Source: Dipteronia dyeriana (lineage: Eukaryota; Streptophyta; Magnoliopsida; Sapindales; Sapindaceae). From it: a DNA stretch of 64,000 nucleotides. This document shows, in pieces, positions 1-11,932 of the stretch; position 1 is the stretch's first letter; every line of letters begins with the position of its first letter. Made by a program: the position numbers and the translations under genes. The DNA is taken from NCBI GenBank assembly GCA_032871835.1, contig CM065301.1:21035291-21099290 (forward strand). The letters are read 5' to 3'. The notes below the pieces were generated by a model, which had not been told where the DNA came from, did no database searches, and worked only from the letters and a program-made list of their open reading frames with translations.

Positions 1-337
1 GACATTCACGTCGAGGACCAATATCATATTACTTTCTTAAACATGAAAATGGCAAGTTCTCTTGGGAGTACTCCTTCAAAGCACTCAATGAATCTGGCAT
101 CTTAAGGTGCATTGGCATAGGGTCATTGTAGAGTAGTCTATAGTGAGGTTGCCACTGTTTGTGACTTTACTTCAAAGAATTGAGGGCGTCTACTGTGGCT
201 TCCTTGATCAACACTAAAAAATGGTAGACGTTCTCTTTAGGCGCCCAGTTCTTCTGTGAATAAAATTTTTGGGCTGCCTTCATTCTATTTTGATGCTCGC
301 AATACATAGTGGCATCATAAGCAGTCAACCTCTTAAA
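1..337 (-). pseudogene. Element B antisense ORF, distal fragment
   Basis: On the minus strand from 337 downwards there is an open stretch of about 58 codons beginning RFKRLTAYDATMY and ending at a stop, after which another frame stays open. It continues the minus-strand ORF at 13780-14870: if element A and one TSD are ignored, HIVD on one side reads directly into RFKRL on the other in the same frame. The stretch resembles VDHFKRSSPYDALLL in the antisense ORF of element C (around 26200), which supports a shared origin. It is probably the C-terminal coiled-coil half of that protein. The function is unknown. Confidence 0.6.
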
Positions 338-342
338 TCTAT

Positions 343-2125
343 TGTAAGCCCTAGAGTTGCTAGCGGAAGGTGAATTGATTTTTTTTTTAAAATAATTTAA
401 TGACTCTATGAATCGTGTACGATATATAAGAATAAATAAAAGGCAAGATTATCATACCTCAAGCTAACTTCTTTGTTCTTTAATTCTTTAATTTGCTTTC
501 CAATTAGTACACCTGATCTCCCTCGTTATCTCCCAACTTTCGGTAACTGCGTGTGGGCGCGTCACAGACTTCAGTAGGTTGAAGAAACAACAAAAAACAA
601 CTCTTGCTTTGTGTATATGGAATTCGACCAACCTTGAATCAAAGACAAGAAGAAAATAAAAACAAACACATTTATTTTTAGTTGGCCGCACACCATTTTT
701 ACACACACACACACGCATATATATGTCTTCCAACATTTGTCTTCGATTGCTATCTCTTACTGTTTTTAATAATAATATTATATATATAAACAAGACACTA
801 ATCCTATTCCAAATAAGATAATTAGCATTTTAGTGTCCAAGGTAATATAGGATTCCAAATCCCATATAACCCTAGTTCACTAAGACTTGAACATTTTACC
901 TAGTTAGGAAATAAAATAATCTTATTATTTTTTCATTTGTCTTCATCATGGTTCGAACCTATAACCTCCAATTAATAATTAATTAAATTTATCAATTATT
1001 AATTTATTAAATAAAAAATCTAATTATGTAACTTATTTATTTATCAATATATTAATTAAATAATCTCATCATTTAATTAATTCCCTGAATAAATTTCTTA
1101 TTACTTACGTAACATAATTAATTGGACCATCAAATTAATTAACCGTGACCCTTGTTACCATCAATATTTCGGGCTAGCAAGGGGACCTAATGGACCAACA
1201 ATGGACCCACGGTCTTGAGCTCCAATAATCCTTAGAAAATTTAATTAAACTCTTAAATTAATATTTTATGATTATTAACCTCAGAGTTACTCCACTAAAA
1301 ACCAGAGGTTGTACTCTGTAGATGTTTTACACAAACCAAAAAACTCAATGTCCATCATTATAGCTATTACATATGATATGATCCTCCACAAGTAGTTCAT
1401 AATCAGAACTAAGTCATAAAGTCTGTTATACCCCTTTAATTATATATGTTTCATTAAGTACCATTCATTATCTAATGAACAATAAATCTTAACTTCTGTT
1501 AAGGAAGAAAGAGAGCTCATATTGTTCAAGCTCCGAATCAACCCTTAAGGGAACTACCATCTACTTCTCGTAAGAAGAGTGAATTCAACTATTGTGCACA
1601 GACCTTCCCAACCACAAGCCAAACCATAATTCCAACATATGAAGTTATTGACTGGGAATGCAACTTTGAAGACACTCAGGATTAAGATCACCCATATATA
1701 GTCATCATTTGTTGATGTATATGAATCTCATCATGTAACGGATCTTAATGAGAGATTCATAGAGATCATGACCTAGTCCTATATGATCACATTATATAAG
1801 GTGCCTCCATCTCATATCACCATATGAATAGTCTAGGATAAGACTGCCGTACATTACAGAATGAACCGTAACTGTAGATTAACCATAAATAAAATACCCC
1901 AATTTTATTTACCATCTACAGACTCTTTAGATTGCTCATTTCAAACGGAAAACCTCTGTATACGACACTCATATACTCAGTTAGAGATTACATCAGACAG
2001 TCTTAGATGTTAAGTACACATGATATAAATGTATGAGACAGATTTATAGATTGAATAAACTACTTATTTTATTAATGTTTCATTCACATTTACAAATTAC
2101 AAGCTTTAGAACATAAATATCAACA
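343..2125 (-). repeat. Element A 3' LTR (left)
   Basis: 1783 bp, TG...CA, colinear with 11947-13774. Relative to the right LTR it lacks about 45 bp after the block ttgactgggaat (around 1650) and has many point differences, so the insertion is not recent. An AT-rich stretch at about 770-790 could hold the minus-strand TATA box. The short ORFs here are not conserved between the two LTRs. Confidence 0.92.
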
Positions 2126-2137
2126 ATCTCCCACTTG
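2126..2137 (-). promoter_or_regulatory. Element A polypurine tract
   Basis: The minus strand reads CAAGTGGGAGAT immediately before the 3' LTR. This is the typical copia plus-strand priming site. Confidence 0.85.
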
Positions 2138-2272
2138 CACTAAAGCATGTGAGAGATATCTCGTAACCCTATACCCTATAGGTGACCTTCAAACATTTTA
2201 GCCGTTAAGGTCTTCGTAAATGGATCAACATGAATGTCCTACGACATTATCTTGGTCACGGTCACATTCTCT

Positions 2273-2875
2273 CTATGCACTATCTATGATGAGATGATAT
2301 TCGCTTTCTATATATTTATCTCTCTTGTGGCTTCTTGGTTTTTTGAAATTAGCCACATCACCACTTTTATCATAATAAAGGGTGATGAGCTTATCTAGAT
2401 CTGGAACAACTTCCAGATAAGTCAAGAACTTACGGAGCCAAACAACCTCTTTAGCTGCTTCACAAACTGCTACATGTTCAGCTTCCATGGTGGAGTAAGC
2501 AATATATGATTGTTTAACACTCCTCCATACTATAGCTCCACCACCAAGGGTGAAAACTGATCCAGACGTGGATTTCTTAGAATCCTTGTCTGACTGAATA
2601 TTAGAGTCTGTATATCCTAACGGGATCAAATCCTGCCTAAAATAAACTAGCATATAGTTTCTCGTTCTTCGATGAAACTTGAGAATGTCCTTTACAGCAA
2701 TCCAATGATCCAATCCTGGGTTGGACTGAAACCTACTGGTTACATCCACTGCGAAGCAGATGTTTGGTCTCGTACATAACATAACATACATAAGACTGCC
2801 TACTACAGACACATAAGAAACATGTCTCATATCCTCAACTTCTTGAGGTGTCTCAGGACATTGTTCCAAAGACAA
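2273..2875 (-). pseudogene. Element A copia RNase H domain
   Basis: A 200-codon open stretch with the copia RNase H core. The end of RT (VGSLMYVMLCTRPNICFAV) is followed by YTDSN, the KSTSGSVFTLGGG loop, TMEAEH and the late SHKRDKYIE stretch. RNase H degrades the RNA strand of the cDNA hybrid during reverse transcription. The reading breaks after YHLIIDSA, and the expected tail up to the PPT is out of frame. The first codon is not a real start, since this is an internal segment of a polyprotein. It is the best-preserved part of A. Confidence 0.88.
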
Positions 2876-3640
2876 GTGAACTTAATGACTAGAGGGTAAA
2901 TTACCTTTTTTGGAGTTCTGCATTGAAAATCGTATAAGTATCTTATCGATATACAATGCTTAAGACAATGCTAACTGTTTGTTCTTATGATCCCTAATTA
3001 ATTGGATCCTTAGAACGTAACTCGCTTCTCCCAAATCTTTCATTTGAAATTAGCTTCCCAACCAGCTCTTTACTTCCGATAACACCCCTACATCATTCCC
3101 AATGAGTAGGGTATCATCTACGTATAGGACTAAGAAAACCATCTTCTCGTCAATAATCCGTTTGTAAATACAAGGCTCATCGATCTTTTGCCCAAAGCCA
3201 TAATTTTTGATAGCATTATCAAACCTAATGTTCCAAGATCTAGATGCTTGTTTCAGTCCATAAATGGACCTTTACAGCTTGCAACCTTTTGCTCTTGATC
3301 TTGAGACACTAATCCCTCTGGTTGTATCATATAGATGTTTTCATCAAGATTGAAATTCAAAATGCAGTCTTGACGTCCATTTACCAAATTTCATAAACGA
3401 AATAGGCAGTAATTGATAAGAGAATCTGAATAGACTTACACACAGCTACTGACAAGAAGGTCTCTTCATAATCGACCCCCTCCTTTTGGGTATAACCCTT
3501 TACCGCTAGCCTTTCTTTGAAGGTCTCTACCTTTCCGTCTACTCCTCTCTTTCTCTTGTAGATCCACTCACAACCTATGGGTTTTATCCTATCTAGTAAG
3601 TCTACAAGTTTCCAGATTGAGATTCATGGTTTTAAGTTAT
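2876..3640 (-). pseudogene. Element A copia reverse transcriptase remnant
   Basis: Minus-strand frames show scattered RT segments: KWVYKRKRG-like and KGYTQKEGVDYEETF-like pieces near 3450-3570, and LVLYVDDTLLI with an intact YVDD motif at 3113-3124. Stops and frameshifts separate the segments, so no RT could be made. RT would copy the element's RNA into DNA. Order and spacing relative to integrase and RNase H fit copia. Confidence 0.75.
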
Positions 3641-4099
3641 TTCTCTTTGTCAGAATCTTCTATTACATGTTTAAATGACAATGGATCATCCATACTATCA
3701 TCAAAGATGATAGCTTATGCCTCCCCAATACCTAAATAGCGACTAGGTTATCGTACAACTCTCCCACTATGCTTAGGTGGTAGTGTGGTCCGATCAGAAA
3801 CTGTCTGACTCTTAGATATAGGTGGAATAATAACTCTTGTTGATTGAGCACAGGTCGTACCAGGCTCTAACTCATTTAACACAATCTTGATTAGGTTTAT
3901 GATCACTCATATAGTTATCCTCAAGAAACGTTACATTTGTTGAAACAAATATTTTGTTCTCCTTTGGACTATAGAAGTATCCATTTCTAGTCTTCTTGAA
4001 ATAACCTACAAACAAGCAGACTATAGACTTAGGGTCCAACTTACCAGTTCTATTCTTCAGTACATGTACTGGATACCCTCATATGTGGAAATATCATAA

Positions 4100-4740
4100 A
4101 ATAGCTTAACGACCATTCCATAACTCTAGAAGAGTCTTAGGAACAGATTTGGGTGGGACTGCATTCAAAATGAATGCCGTCGTTTGTAGTGCATATCCCC
4201 AAAAGAAATTAGTAATGATGAGAAACTATTCATAGATCTCACTGTTTCCATCAGGGTTTTATTTCTCCTTTTCGCAACACCATTCTGTTGTGGTGTTCCA
4301 TGGGCTGTGAGTTAGGATACAATCCTATGGTCAACCAAGTAGTCTTCAAACTATTGGTCAAGGTACTCACCTCCATGATTCGATCGTAGAGCCCTGATAG
4401 TCTTGCCTAATTGGTTCTCAACTTTAACTCGGAATTCTTTAAACTTTCTAAAAGTTTCTGACTTCCATTGAATTGGGTAGATATATCTGTATCTAGAGTA
4501 GTCATCTATAAAGGTAACATAATACTCATAACCACCATTTGCTTTAACATTCATCGGTCTACAGATGTCTAAATTCATAAGCTTTAGTGGTTTTGCAGCT
4601 CTAAGCCCTTTTCCTACAAAAGATTTCTTAACCATTTTACCTTCTAAACATGATTCACAAACAGGTAAGGTGTCAAACTTTAACTGGCTTAAAAGCCCGC
4701 TTTTAACTAGTCTGTCTATCCTGTCAATGTTAATATGGCT
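4100..4740 (-). pseudogene. Element A copia integrase core remnant
   Basis: The segment at 4351-4635 reads MNLDICRPM, then YVTFIDDYSRY and LRSNHGGEYLD. The second catalytic Asp of the D-D-E triad is expected in RSDxGGEY and is Asn here. Downstream (around 4262-4300) QQNGVAKRRNK has Lys where ERRNR normally supplies the catalytic Glu. Two of the three triad residues are therefore lost, besides a frameshift. The role in the family is strand transfer of the cDNA into the host genome. Confidence 0.82.
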
Positions 4741-4745
4741 AAGTC

Positions 4746-4958
4746 TTATATGCCATAGATATGTTTCATTATCAGGAGAAATTTTCTATCGTTTTGTTTT
4801 AAAATTTTCAATTTTAAACAAATCAGCACTGAGCAGTGATGTATGAATTTTAAAACATACAAGTTGTTTTCATTTAAACCTGAACAAATATTTAAACAAT
4901 TTCTAGAAACAATAACTGATTTATCACTAAAAGAAATAATATAAAATTGTTCCAACAA
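4746..4958 (-). pseudogene. Element A protease-end/pre-integrase remnant
   Basis: Minus-strand residues such as VLESVYFIPRFTGNLISVSKLLEQ match the stretch between copia protease and the gag-pre-integrase domain. The upstream part of this homology (VGVVILQFN...) falls inside the tandem block, so the break between array and single-copy sequence lies within this coding segment. No zinc-knuckle or protease active-site sequence survives. Confidence 0.7.
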
Positions 4959-5189
4959 CTTGGATACAGAAATTAAATTTCCGGTAAACCTAGGAATAAA
5001 ATAAACACTTTCCAAAACAATAAAACAAATATTAAATTGGAGTATAACCACTCCCACTGCTCTTGCTAACACGACGTCCCCGAACATAACGCTCATCGAG
5101 AAGGCCCCATCCTCTAGCTCAGTCCATCATTGACCTTAGCTGTGTTGAAGTAGGACATCATATCCAAGACATGTTCTCGGACTGATAAA

Positions 5190-5573
5190 CCCTCATTTAT
5201 CCGTGCAAGCATTGCGAAACGAAAACCTTTGTGCCACTTTTGCTCGGATGACTACCCGAACATAACCTGCAATGACTCCATGATTTCGAATGCTGTAGTA
5301 ATTGTCTCGTGCTCGGTGACATGAGTGTCTGTCATGTTGGCTAACAGATATATTCAGGCTTTCTTATCAACTAAGATTCATTTCTGGTGTGCCTCACGAA
5401 CATTTCATATGTCATTAACAGCAGGCTCTCAAAGACATCCTCCGTTAGCACGAATTTTAGGTATTTAGTTATCAAGAATGCGTTGAATATTTTTCAACTT
5501 AGTATTGTTGTCTCCTATTAATGTATCATCATCAAGGATTTGTAATAGTGCAGAAGACATTGCAGAAGACATT
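5190..5573 (-). pseudogene. Gag fragment, array unit 1 (3'-most)
   Basis: The gag start reads MSSAMSSALLQIL with a 12-bp duplication (gcagaagacatt twice), then NTKLKNI. A small deletion in aaaatatattcaacgc shifts the frame, and a stop follows. The unit spans 4959-6050. Confidence 0.75.
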
Positions 5574-6239
5574 GCTAAAAAAACATGAATAAAGAATTCA
5601 TTCAGCCATACATTTAATTCATATGTTTATGTTTGACTTAAAATTAAATATGATGCATGAATATATTTAATAAACAAGAAAATCCCTAAAATTTGTTTTT
5701 ATGCCATGACAATCCAACATACAACAAGCAAGTGCCTCCTTAGGTTTGATCAAATACTTGCATGTTAGATCGATCGAGACATTTTCAATCAAATGATATA
5801 CCAGAATAACTCTGATTCCTCTATCATTCAACAATCGTTTAATTCAGCAAGGTTTATAATCAACAAATTTAATTAAAACCTTGTGAGTGTAACCGACCAT
5901 TTCAGATCTCTTAAGCTTAACTTGAGAATTGCCACCTTAGGGTCAGTCAATCCCAAAATACAATCAGAAATCATATCTGTTGGGAAGTCAGCCTTGGTAT
6001 TGATTCTCATGGAGACCCTCCTTAGAGAGGATGAAAACATAGCCGTCTCACTTGGATACAGAAATTAAATTTCTGATAAACCTAGGAATAAAATAAACAT
6101 TGTCCAAGAAAATAAAACAACTATTAAATTGGAGTATAACCACTCCCATTGTTCTTGCTAACACGACGTCCCTGAACCCAACGCTTATCGAGAAGACCCA
6201 TCCTCTAGCTCAGTCCGTTATTGACCTCAGCTGTGTTGA

Positions 6240-6653
6240 AGTAGGACATAATATCCAGCACATGTTCCCAGACCGATGAACCCTTCTTTATCCGTGCAAG
6301 CAATACAGAATGAAAACCTTCTTGCCACTATTGCTCGGATGGCTACCCGAACATAACCTGCAATGACTCCATGATTTCAAATGCTTTCGTCATTGTCTCG
6401 TCATCAGTGACATGAACGTCTGTCATGTTGGCTAACAGATATATTCAGGCTTTCTCATCAACTAAGGCTCATTTCTGGTGTGCCTCACGAACATTTCATG
6501 TGTCATTAGCAGCAGGCTCTCAAGGACATCCTTCGTTAGCATGAATTTTAGGTATTTAGTTATCAGGATTGCGTTGAATATATTTTTCCACTTAGTATAG
6601 TTTTCTCCTATTAATTTATCATTAGCAAGGATTTGTAATAGCTCAGAAGACAT
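6240..6653 (-). pseudogene. Gag fragment, array unit 2
   Basis: Reads MSSELLQILANDKLIGENYT and stays open for 63 codons to RHTRNEP, then stops. The LIGENYTKWKN stretch is the conserved N-terminal start of copia gag. Later gag pieces continue in other frames. The unit spans 6051-7131. Confidence 0.78.
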
Positions 6654-7319
6654 TGCTGAAAAAACATGAATAGAGAATTCGTTCAGCCATACATTTAATT
6701 CATATGTTTATGTTTGACAAAAAATTAAATATGATGCATGAATATATTTAATGAACAAGAAAATCAATAAAAATTGTTTTTACGCCATGACAATCCAACA
6801 TACCACAAGCAAGTGCCGCCTTAGGGTTGATCAAATACTTGCATGCTGGATCAATCAAGACATTCTCAATCAAATGATATACCAGAATAACTCTTATTCC
6901 TTTATCATTCAACAATCGTTTAATTCAAGAAGGTTTATAATTAACAAGTTTAATTAAAACCTTGTGAGTGTAACCCACCATTTCAGATCTCTTAAGCTTA
7001 ACTTGAGAATTGCCACCTTAGGGTCGGTTAATCCCAAAATACACTCAGAAATCATATCTGTTGAGAAGTCAACCTTGCTGTTGATTTTCATGGAGACCCT
7101 CCTTAGACAAGACGAAAACATAGCCGTCTCACTTGGACACAAAAATTAAATTTATGATAAATCTTGGAATAAAATAAACATTATCCAAGTCAATAAAACA
7201 ACTATTAAATTGGAGTATAACAACTCCCACTGTTCTTACTAACAAGACGTCCTCGAACCCAACGCTTATCGAGAATGCCCCATCCTCTAGCTTAGTCTGT
7301 TATTGACCTCAGTTGTTTT

Positions 7320-7735
7320 GAAGTAGGACATCATATCCAGGACAAGTTCCCGGACCGATGAACCCTTCTTTATCCTTGCAAGCATTGCAGAAAGAAAACC
7401 TACGTGCCACTTTTGCTCGGATGGCTGCCCGAACATATCCTGCAAAGACTATATGACTTTGAATGCTTTAGTCAGTGTCTCGTGCTTGGTAATATGAACG
7501 TCTGTCATGTTGGCTAACAAATATATTCAGGCTTTCTCATCAACTAAGACTCATTTCTGGTGTGCCTCACGAACATTTCATGTGTCATTAGCAGCAGGCT
7601 CTTGAGGACATCCTCCGTTAGCACGAATTTTAGGTATTTAGTTATCAAGATTGCGTTGAATATATTTTTCCACTTACTATTGTTTTCTCCTATTAATTTA
7701 TCATTAGCAAGGATTTGTAATAGTGCAGAGGACAT
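7320..7735 (-). pseudogene. Gag fragment, array unit 3
   Basis: Same 63-codon opening as unit 2 (MSSALLQILANDKLIGEN), ending at the same stop after RHTRNES. The shared stop shows that it predates the duplication. The unit spans 7132-8213. Confidence 0.78.
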
Positions 7736-8399
7736 AGCTAAAAAAACATGAATAAAGAATTCATTCAGCCATACATTTATTTCATATGTTTATGTTTGAC
7801 GTAAAATTAAATATGATGCATAAATATATTTAATGAACAAGAAAATCCCTAAAATTTGTTTTTACGCCATGAAAATCCAACATACCACAAGCAAGTGCCG
7901 CCTTAGGGTTGATCAAATACTTTCATGTTAGATCGATCGAGACATTCTCAATCAAATGATATACCAGAATAACTCTTATTACTCTATCATTCAATAATCG
8001 TTTAATTCAGGAAGGTTTATAATTAACAAATTTAATTATAACCTTGTGAGTGTAACCCACCATTTCAGATCACTTAAGCTTAACTTGAGAATTGCCACCT
8101 TAGGGCCGGTCAATCCCAAAATACACTCAGAAATCATATCTGTTGGGAAGTCAGCCTTGATATTGATTCTCATGGAGACCCTCCTTAGAGAGGACGAAAA
8201 CATAGTCGTCTCACTTGGATACAAAAATTAAATTTCTGATAAATCTAGGAATAAAATAAACATTGTCCAACCCAATAAAACAACTATTAAATTGGAGTAT
8301 AACCAATCCCACTGTTCTTACTAACACGACGTCCCCGAACCCAACGCTTAGCGAGAAAGCCTCATCCTCTATCTCAGTCCGTTATTGACCTCAGCTGTG

Positions 8400-8814
8400 T
8401 TGAAGTAGGACATCATATCCAGAACATGTTCCCGGATTGATGAACCCTCCTTTATCTGTGCAAGCATTGCAGAATGAAAACCTTCGTGCCACTATTGCTC
8501 GGATGGCTGCCCGAACATAACCTGTAATGACTCCATGATTTCAAATGCTGTAGTCATTGTCTCGTGCTCGGTGACATGAACGTCTGTCATGTTGGATAAC
8601 AGATATATTCAAGCTTTCTCATCAACTAAGACTCATTTCTGGTGTGCCTCACAAACATTTCATGTGTCATTAGCAGCAGGCTCTCGAGGACATCCTCCGT
8701 TAGCATGAATTTTAGGTATTTAGTTATCAAGATTGCGTTGAATATATTTTTCCACTTAGTATTATTTTCTCCTATTAATTTATCATTAGCAAGTATTTGT
8801 AATAGTGTATAAGA
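8400..8814 (-). pseudogene. Gag fragment, array unit 4
   Basis: The gag start is altered to MSYTLLQILANDKLIGEN, open to the same RHTRNES stop. An in-frame upstream extension of six codons is leader sequence. The unit spans 8214-9296. Confidence 0.76.
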
Positions 8815-9449
8815 CATTGCTGAAAAAAACATGAATAAAGAATTCGTTCAGCCATACATTTAATTCATATGTTTATGTTTGACAAAAAATTAAATATGAT
8901 GCATGAATATATTTAATGAACAAGAAAATCCATAAAATTTGTTTTTACACCATGACAATCCAACATATCACAAGCAAGTGCCGCCTTAGGGTTGATCAAA
9001 TACTTGCATGTTAGATCGATCGAGACATTCTCAATCAAATGATATATCAGAATAACTCTTATTCCTCTATCATTCAACAATCGTTTAATTCAGGAAGGTT
9101 TATAATTGACAAATTTAATTAAAAATTTGTGAGTGTAACCCACCATTTCAGATCTCTTAAGCTTAACTTGAGAATTGCCACCTTAGGGTTAGTCAATCCC
9201 AAAATACACTCAGAAATCATATCTGTTGGGAAATCAACCTTGGTATTGATTCTCATGGAGACCCTCCTTAGAGACGACAAAAACATAGCCGTCTCACTTG
9301 GATACAGAATTTAAATTTCTAAAAATCTAGGAATAAAATAAACATTATCCAAGCCAATAAAACAACTATTAAATTGGAGTATAACCACTCCCACTGTTCT
9401 TGCTAACACGACGTCCTCGAACCCAACGCTTATCGAGAATGCCACATCC

Positions 9450-9911
9450 TCTAGCTTAGTCCGTTATTGACCTCAGTTGTGTTGAAGTAGGACATCATTT
9501 ACAGGATATGTTCCCGGACCGATGAACCCTTCTTTATCCGTGCAAGCATTGTGGAATGAAAACCTTCGTGCCACTTTTGCTCGGATGGCTGCCCGAACAT
9601 AACCTGTAATGACTCCATGATTTCGAATGCTGTAGTCATTGTCTCGTGCTCGGTGACATGAACGTCTGTCATGTTGGCTAACAGATATATTCAGGCTTTC
9701 TCATCAACTAAGACTCATTTCTGGTGTGCCTCACGAACATTTCATGTGTCATTAGCAGCAGGCTCTCGAGGACATCCCCTGTTAGCACGAATTTAAGGTA
9801 TTTAGTTATCAAGATTGCGTTGAATATATTTTTCCACTTAGTATAGTTTTCTCCTATTAATTTATCATTAGGAAGGATTTGTAATAGTGCAGAAGACATT
9901 GCAGAAGACAT
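9450..9911 (-). pseudogene. Gag fragment, array unit 5 (5'-most)
   Basis: Reads MSSAMSSALLQILPNDKLIG and carries the same 12-bp duplication as unit 1. It is open to the shared stop after RHTRNES; later gag pieces (the HVLDMM-like region) are out of frame near 9490. Being next to the unique leader, this is the copy in the normal gag position. The unit spans 9297-10384. Confidence 0.78.
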
Positions 9912-10384
9912 TGCTGAAAAAACATGAATAAAGAATTCATTCAGCCATATATTTAATTCATATGTTTATGTTTGACATAAAATTAAATATGATGCATGAA
10001 TATATTTAATGAACAAGAAAATCCATAAAATTTGTTTTTACACCATAACAATCCAACATACCACAAGCAAGTGCCGCCTTAGGGTTTGCCAAATACTTGC
10101 ATGTTAGATTGAGACATTCTCAATCAAATGATATACCAGAATAACTCTTATTCCTCTATCGTTCAACAATTGTTTAATTCAGATAGGTTTATAATTAACA
10201 AATTTAATTAAAACCTTGTGAGTGTAACCTACCATTTCAGATATCTTAAGCTTAACTTGAGAATTGCTACCTTAGGGTCGGTCAATCCCAAAATACACTC
10301 AGAAATCATATCTGTTGGGAAGTCAACTTTGATATTAATTCTCATGGAGACCCTCTTTAGAGAGGACTAAAACATAGCCGTCTC

Positions 10385-11932
10385 GAGCCCCACTTGAATC
10401 TCATGGTGTTGAACTAATGATGGAGATTGCAGGATATAATGTCATATATCTCTCTCCCACTCACTATTTAACGGTTAGGGTTTTCATTTATTAATGCACC
10501 TAGATTGTACTAAGAATTAACGGTTATTGAATTCTAAGTGTCTATGACATTTTAGTAAATTAGTAGAATCTCATTCTTTAAACTAATCAAAAAACTATCT
10601 GATCGTCTTTTAACAATTAAAAAAAATTAGTTTATTAATCTAATTATAATCTATGTAAACCAATTTACTAAGACTAGAATTATTTAATGTGATTTACTAA
10701 GTTTTAACTATTAAAACTAATTACATTATCAGGTTCAATTATATTAGGACTTTAATATAATTAAACCTAATATTAAAGGAAGGACCTAACTAATCAACTA
10801 ATTAAACAATTTAGTAAATGGACTAGTTATTAATGAGAATTATCAAGATTTTACTCTAAAAGCTAATCTCATTATTCAATAGCCAATTATGTGATTTGCC
10901 ATTTTTTAATCATGTTAAAAAATTAAAACATATAATGTAAATGGTTATTATGCATGTATGACATTTAATAAAATGCATGTGTAGGCACTACTAATCAATA
11001 TGACATATGTATGCATGACAATACTTTAATTATCACATAATAAAAGCATACAAGAATTGACCGAGTACGATGAGTTTATCTAAATTAGAAAAAAAATGTC
11101 TAATTACAAAAATTATCCAAGACATTCCTTGGTTTTCAAGTAATTCCAATAACCTTCAAGTCTATGAGTTCTTATTTTTGGGCTTTTAACCAAGTCCAAC
11201 TTGATTAATTTTTTTTTTTGTTGTGATACATCTCATGAATCAAAACTAAAGCCCAAGTGTTACTCTAACACTTAATGGAGGCCCAAGGCATAATAAATAA
11301 ATAAATAAAATCCAACCCAAAATCTTTTTCGATTTTTGAAACTCTAACGTTACAAATTCGAAACCCTAACACTTTCGCATGTTGCCGTCATTGACACGTA
11401 TGGGTAGCATGAAAATACACGGGTTGCATGCAGAAGCATTGCACATCGGCGTGCGAGATGCTTCACAAATGCACAACTTATTGTTGCAAGTGTTGTGTAT
11501 GCATCATGCACACAACTGTTGTGCACATGTTGTGCATGCACATATTTTGTGCATAGGTTGTGCATGCATCGCAGCAAACATGTAAAAAGTTGTATGATGC
11601 ATGTTGCGTAACACTTGTGCATATGTCATGTATGTTGCACATTCGGTGCTATTCTATGCCTTCTGGATCGTCATCTTCATCGATTTACATCAGTAAAAAT
11701 AAAATAACAGTATATAAAAAAAATTATACAACCCGAAATTAAAATTATATCAGAAAAAAATAATATTAAATTAAATATCCAAAACCCTAAAACTCACCGT
11801 ACAATACAATTAATGATCAATCATGCTATTAAAAAAAATTAAAACACCATACATTCAATAGATTTTGCCTACACATATATACATGTAATTAATCAAGAAC
11901 AAAAAACAATTTATTTGAATATATCATACTAA
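10385..11932 (-). other. Element A 5' leader (untranslated), with CATGCA-rich segment
   Basis: 1.5 kb between PBS and array with no convincing ORF; it is AT-rich from 10440 to 11340. At 11376-11640 it becomes rich in TGCATG/TTGTGCA words, for example tgcatgcag, tgtgcatgcac and tgtgcatgcatc, forming an irregular low-complexity block. The overlapping ORFs on both strands here arise from that repetition and have no recognisable domain. Confidence 0.6.

Larger units (their letters stand above)
4959..10384 (-). repeat. Five-copy tandem array of a ~1.08 kb leader/gag block inside element A
   Basis: The block starting cttggata(c) recurs at 4959, 6051, 7132, 8214 and 9297, giving unit lengths of about 1092, 1081, 1082, 1083 and 1088 bp. 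In the element's sense each unit holds the end of the untranslated leader, the gag N-terminus, a gag segment reaching an HVLDMM-like region, and then directly a stub of the pre-integrase region. The gag-to-pre-integrase deletion must therefore predate the amplification, since all copies share it. The 5'-most unit joins the unique leader at about 10385, and the 3'-most runs into pol at 4958. Copies look highly similar, with scattered substitutions and small indels. Confidence 0.93.

Noticed and set aside
488..793. 101-codon minus-strand ORF in the left LTR of A
   Set aside because: Not conserved in the partner LTR (12090-12300 is in different frames) and crosses microsatellite sequence; no domain.
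5883..9314. A ~61-codon plus-strand open frame (beginning SVTHHFRSLKLNLRIATLG) repeated at 5883, 6964, 8046 and 9129
   Set aside because: It looks like a conserved small gene family, but the similarity comes from the tandem block. It starts at GTG codons, lies opposite to the element's transcription, and the reverse strand is equally open.
4959..10384. Regularly spaced repeats resembling a CRISPR or satellite array
   Set aside because: Units are over 1 kb, contain gag, and are bounded by a retrotransposon; there are no short repeats with unique spacers.
11350..11622. Cys/His-rich ORF in the leader of A
   Set aside because: Cys and His codons come from TGCATG/TGTGCA repeats; both strands are open, so no coding evidence.
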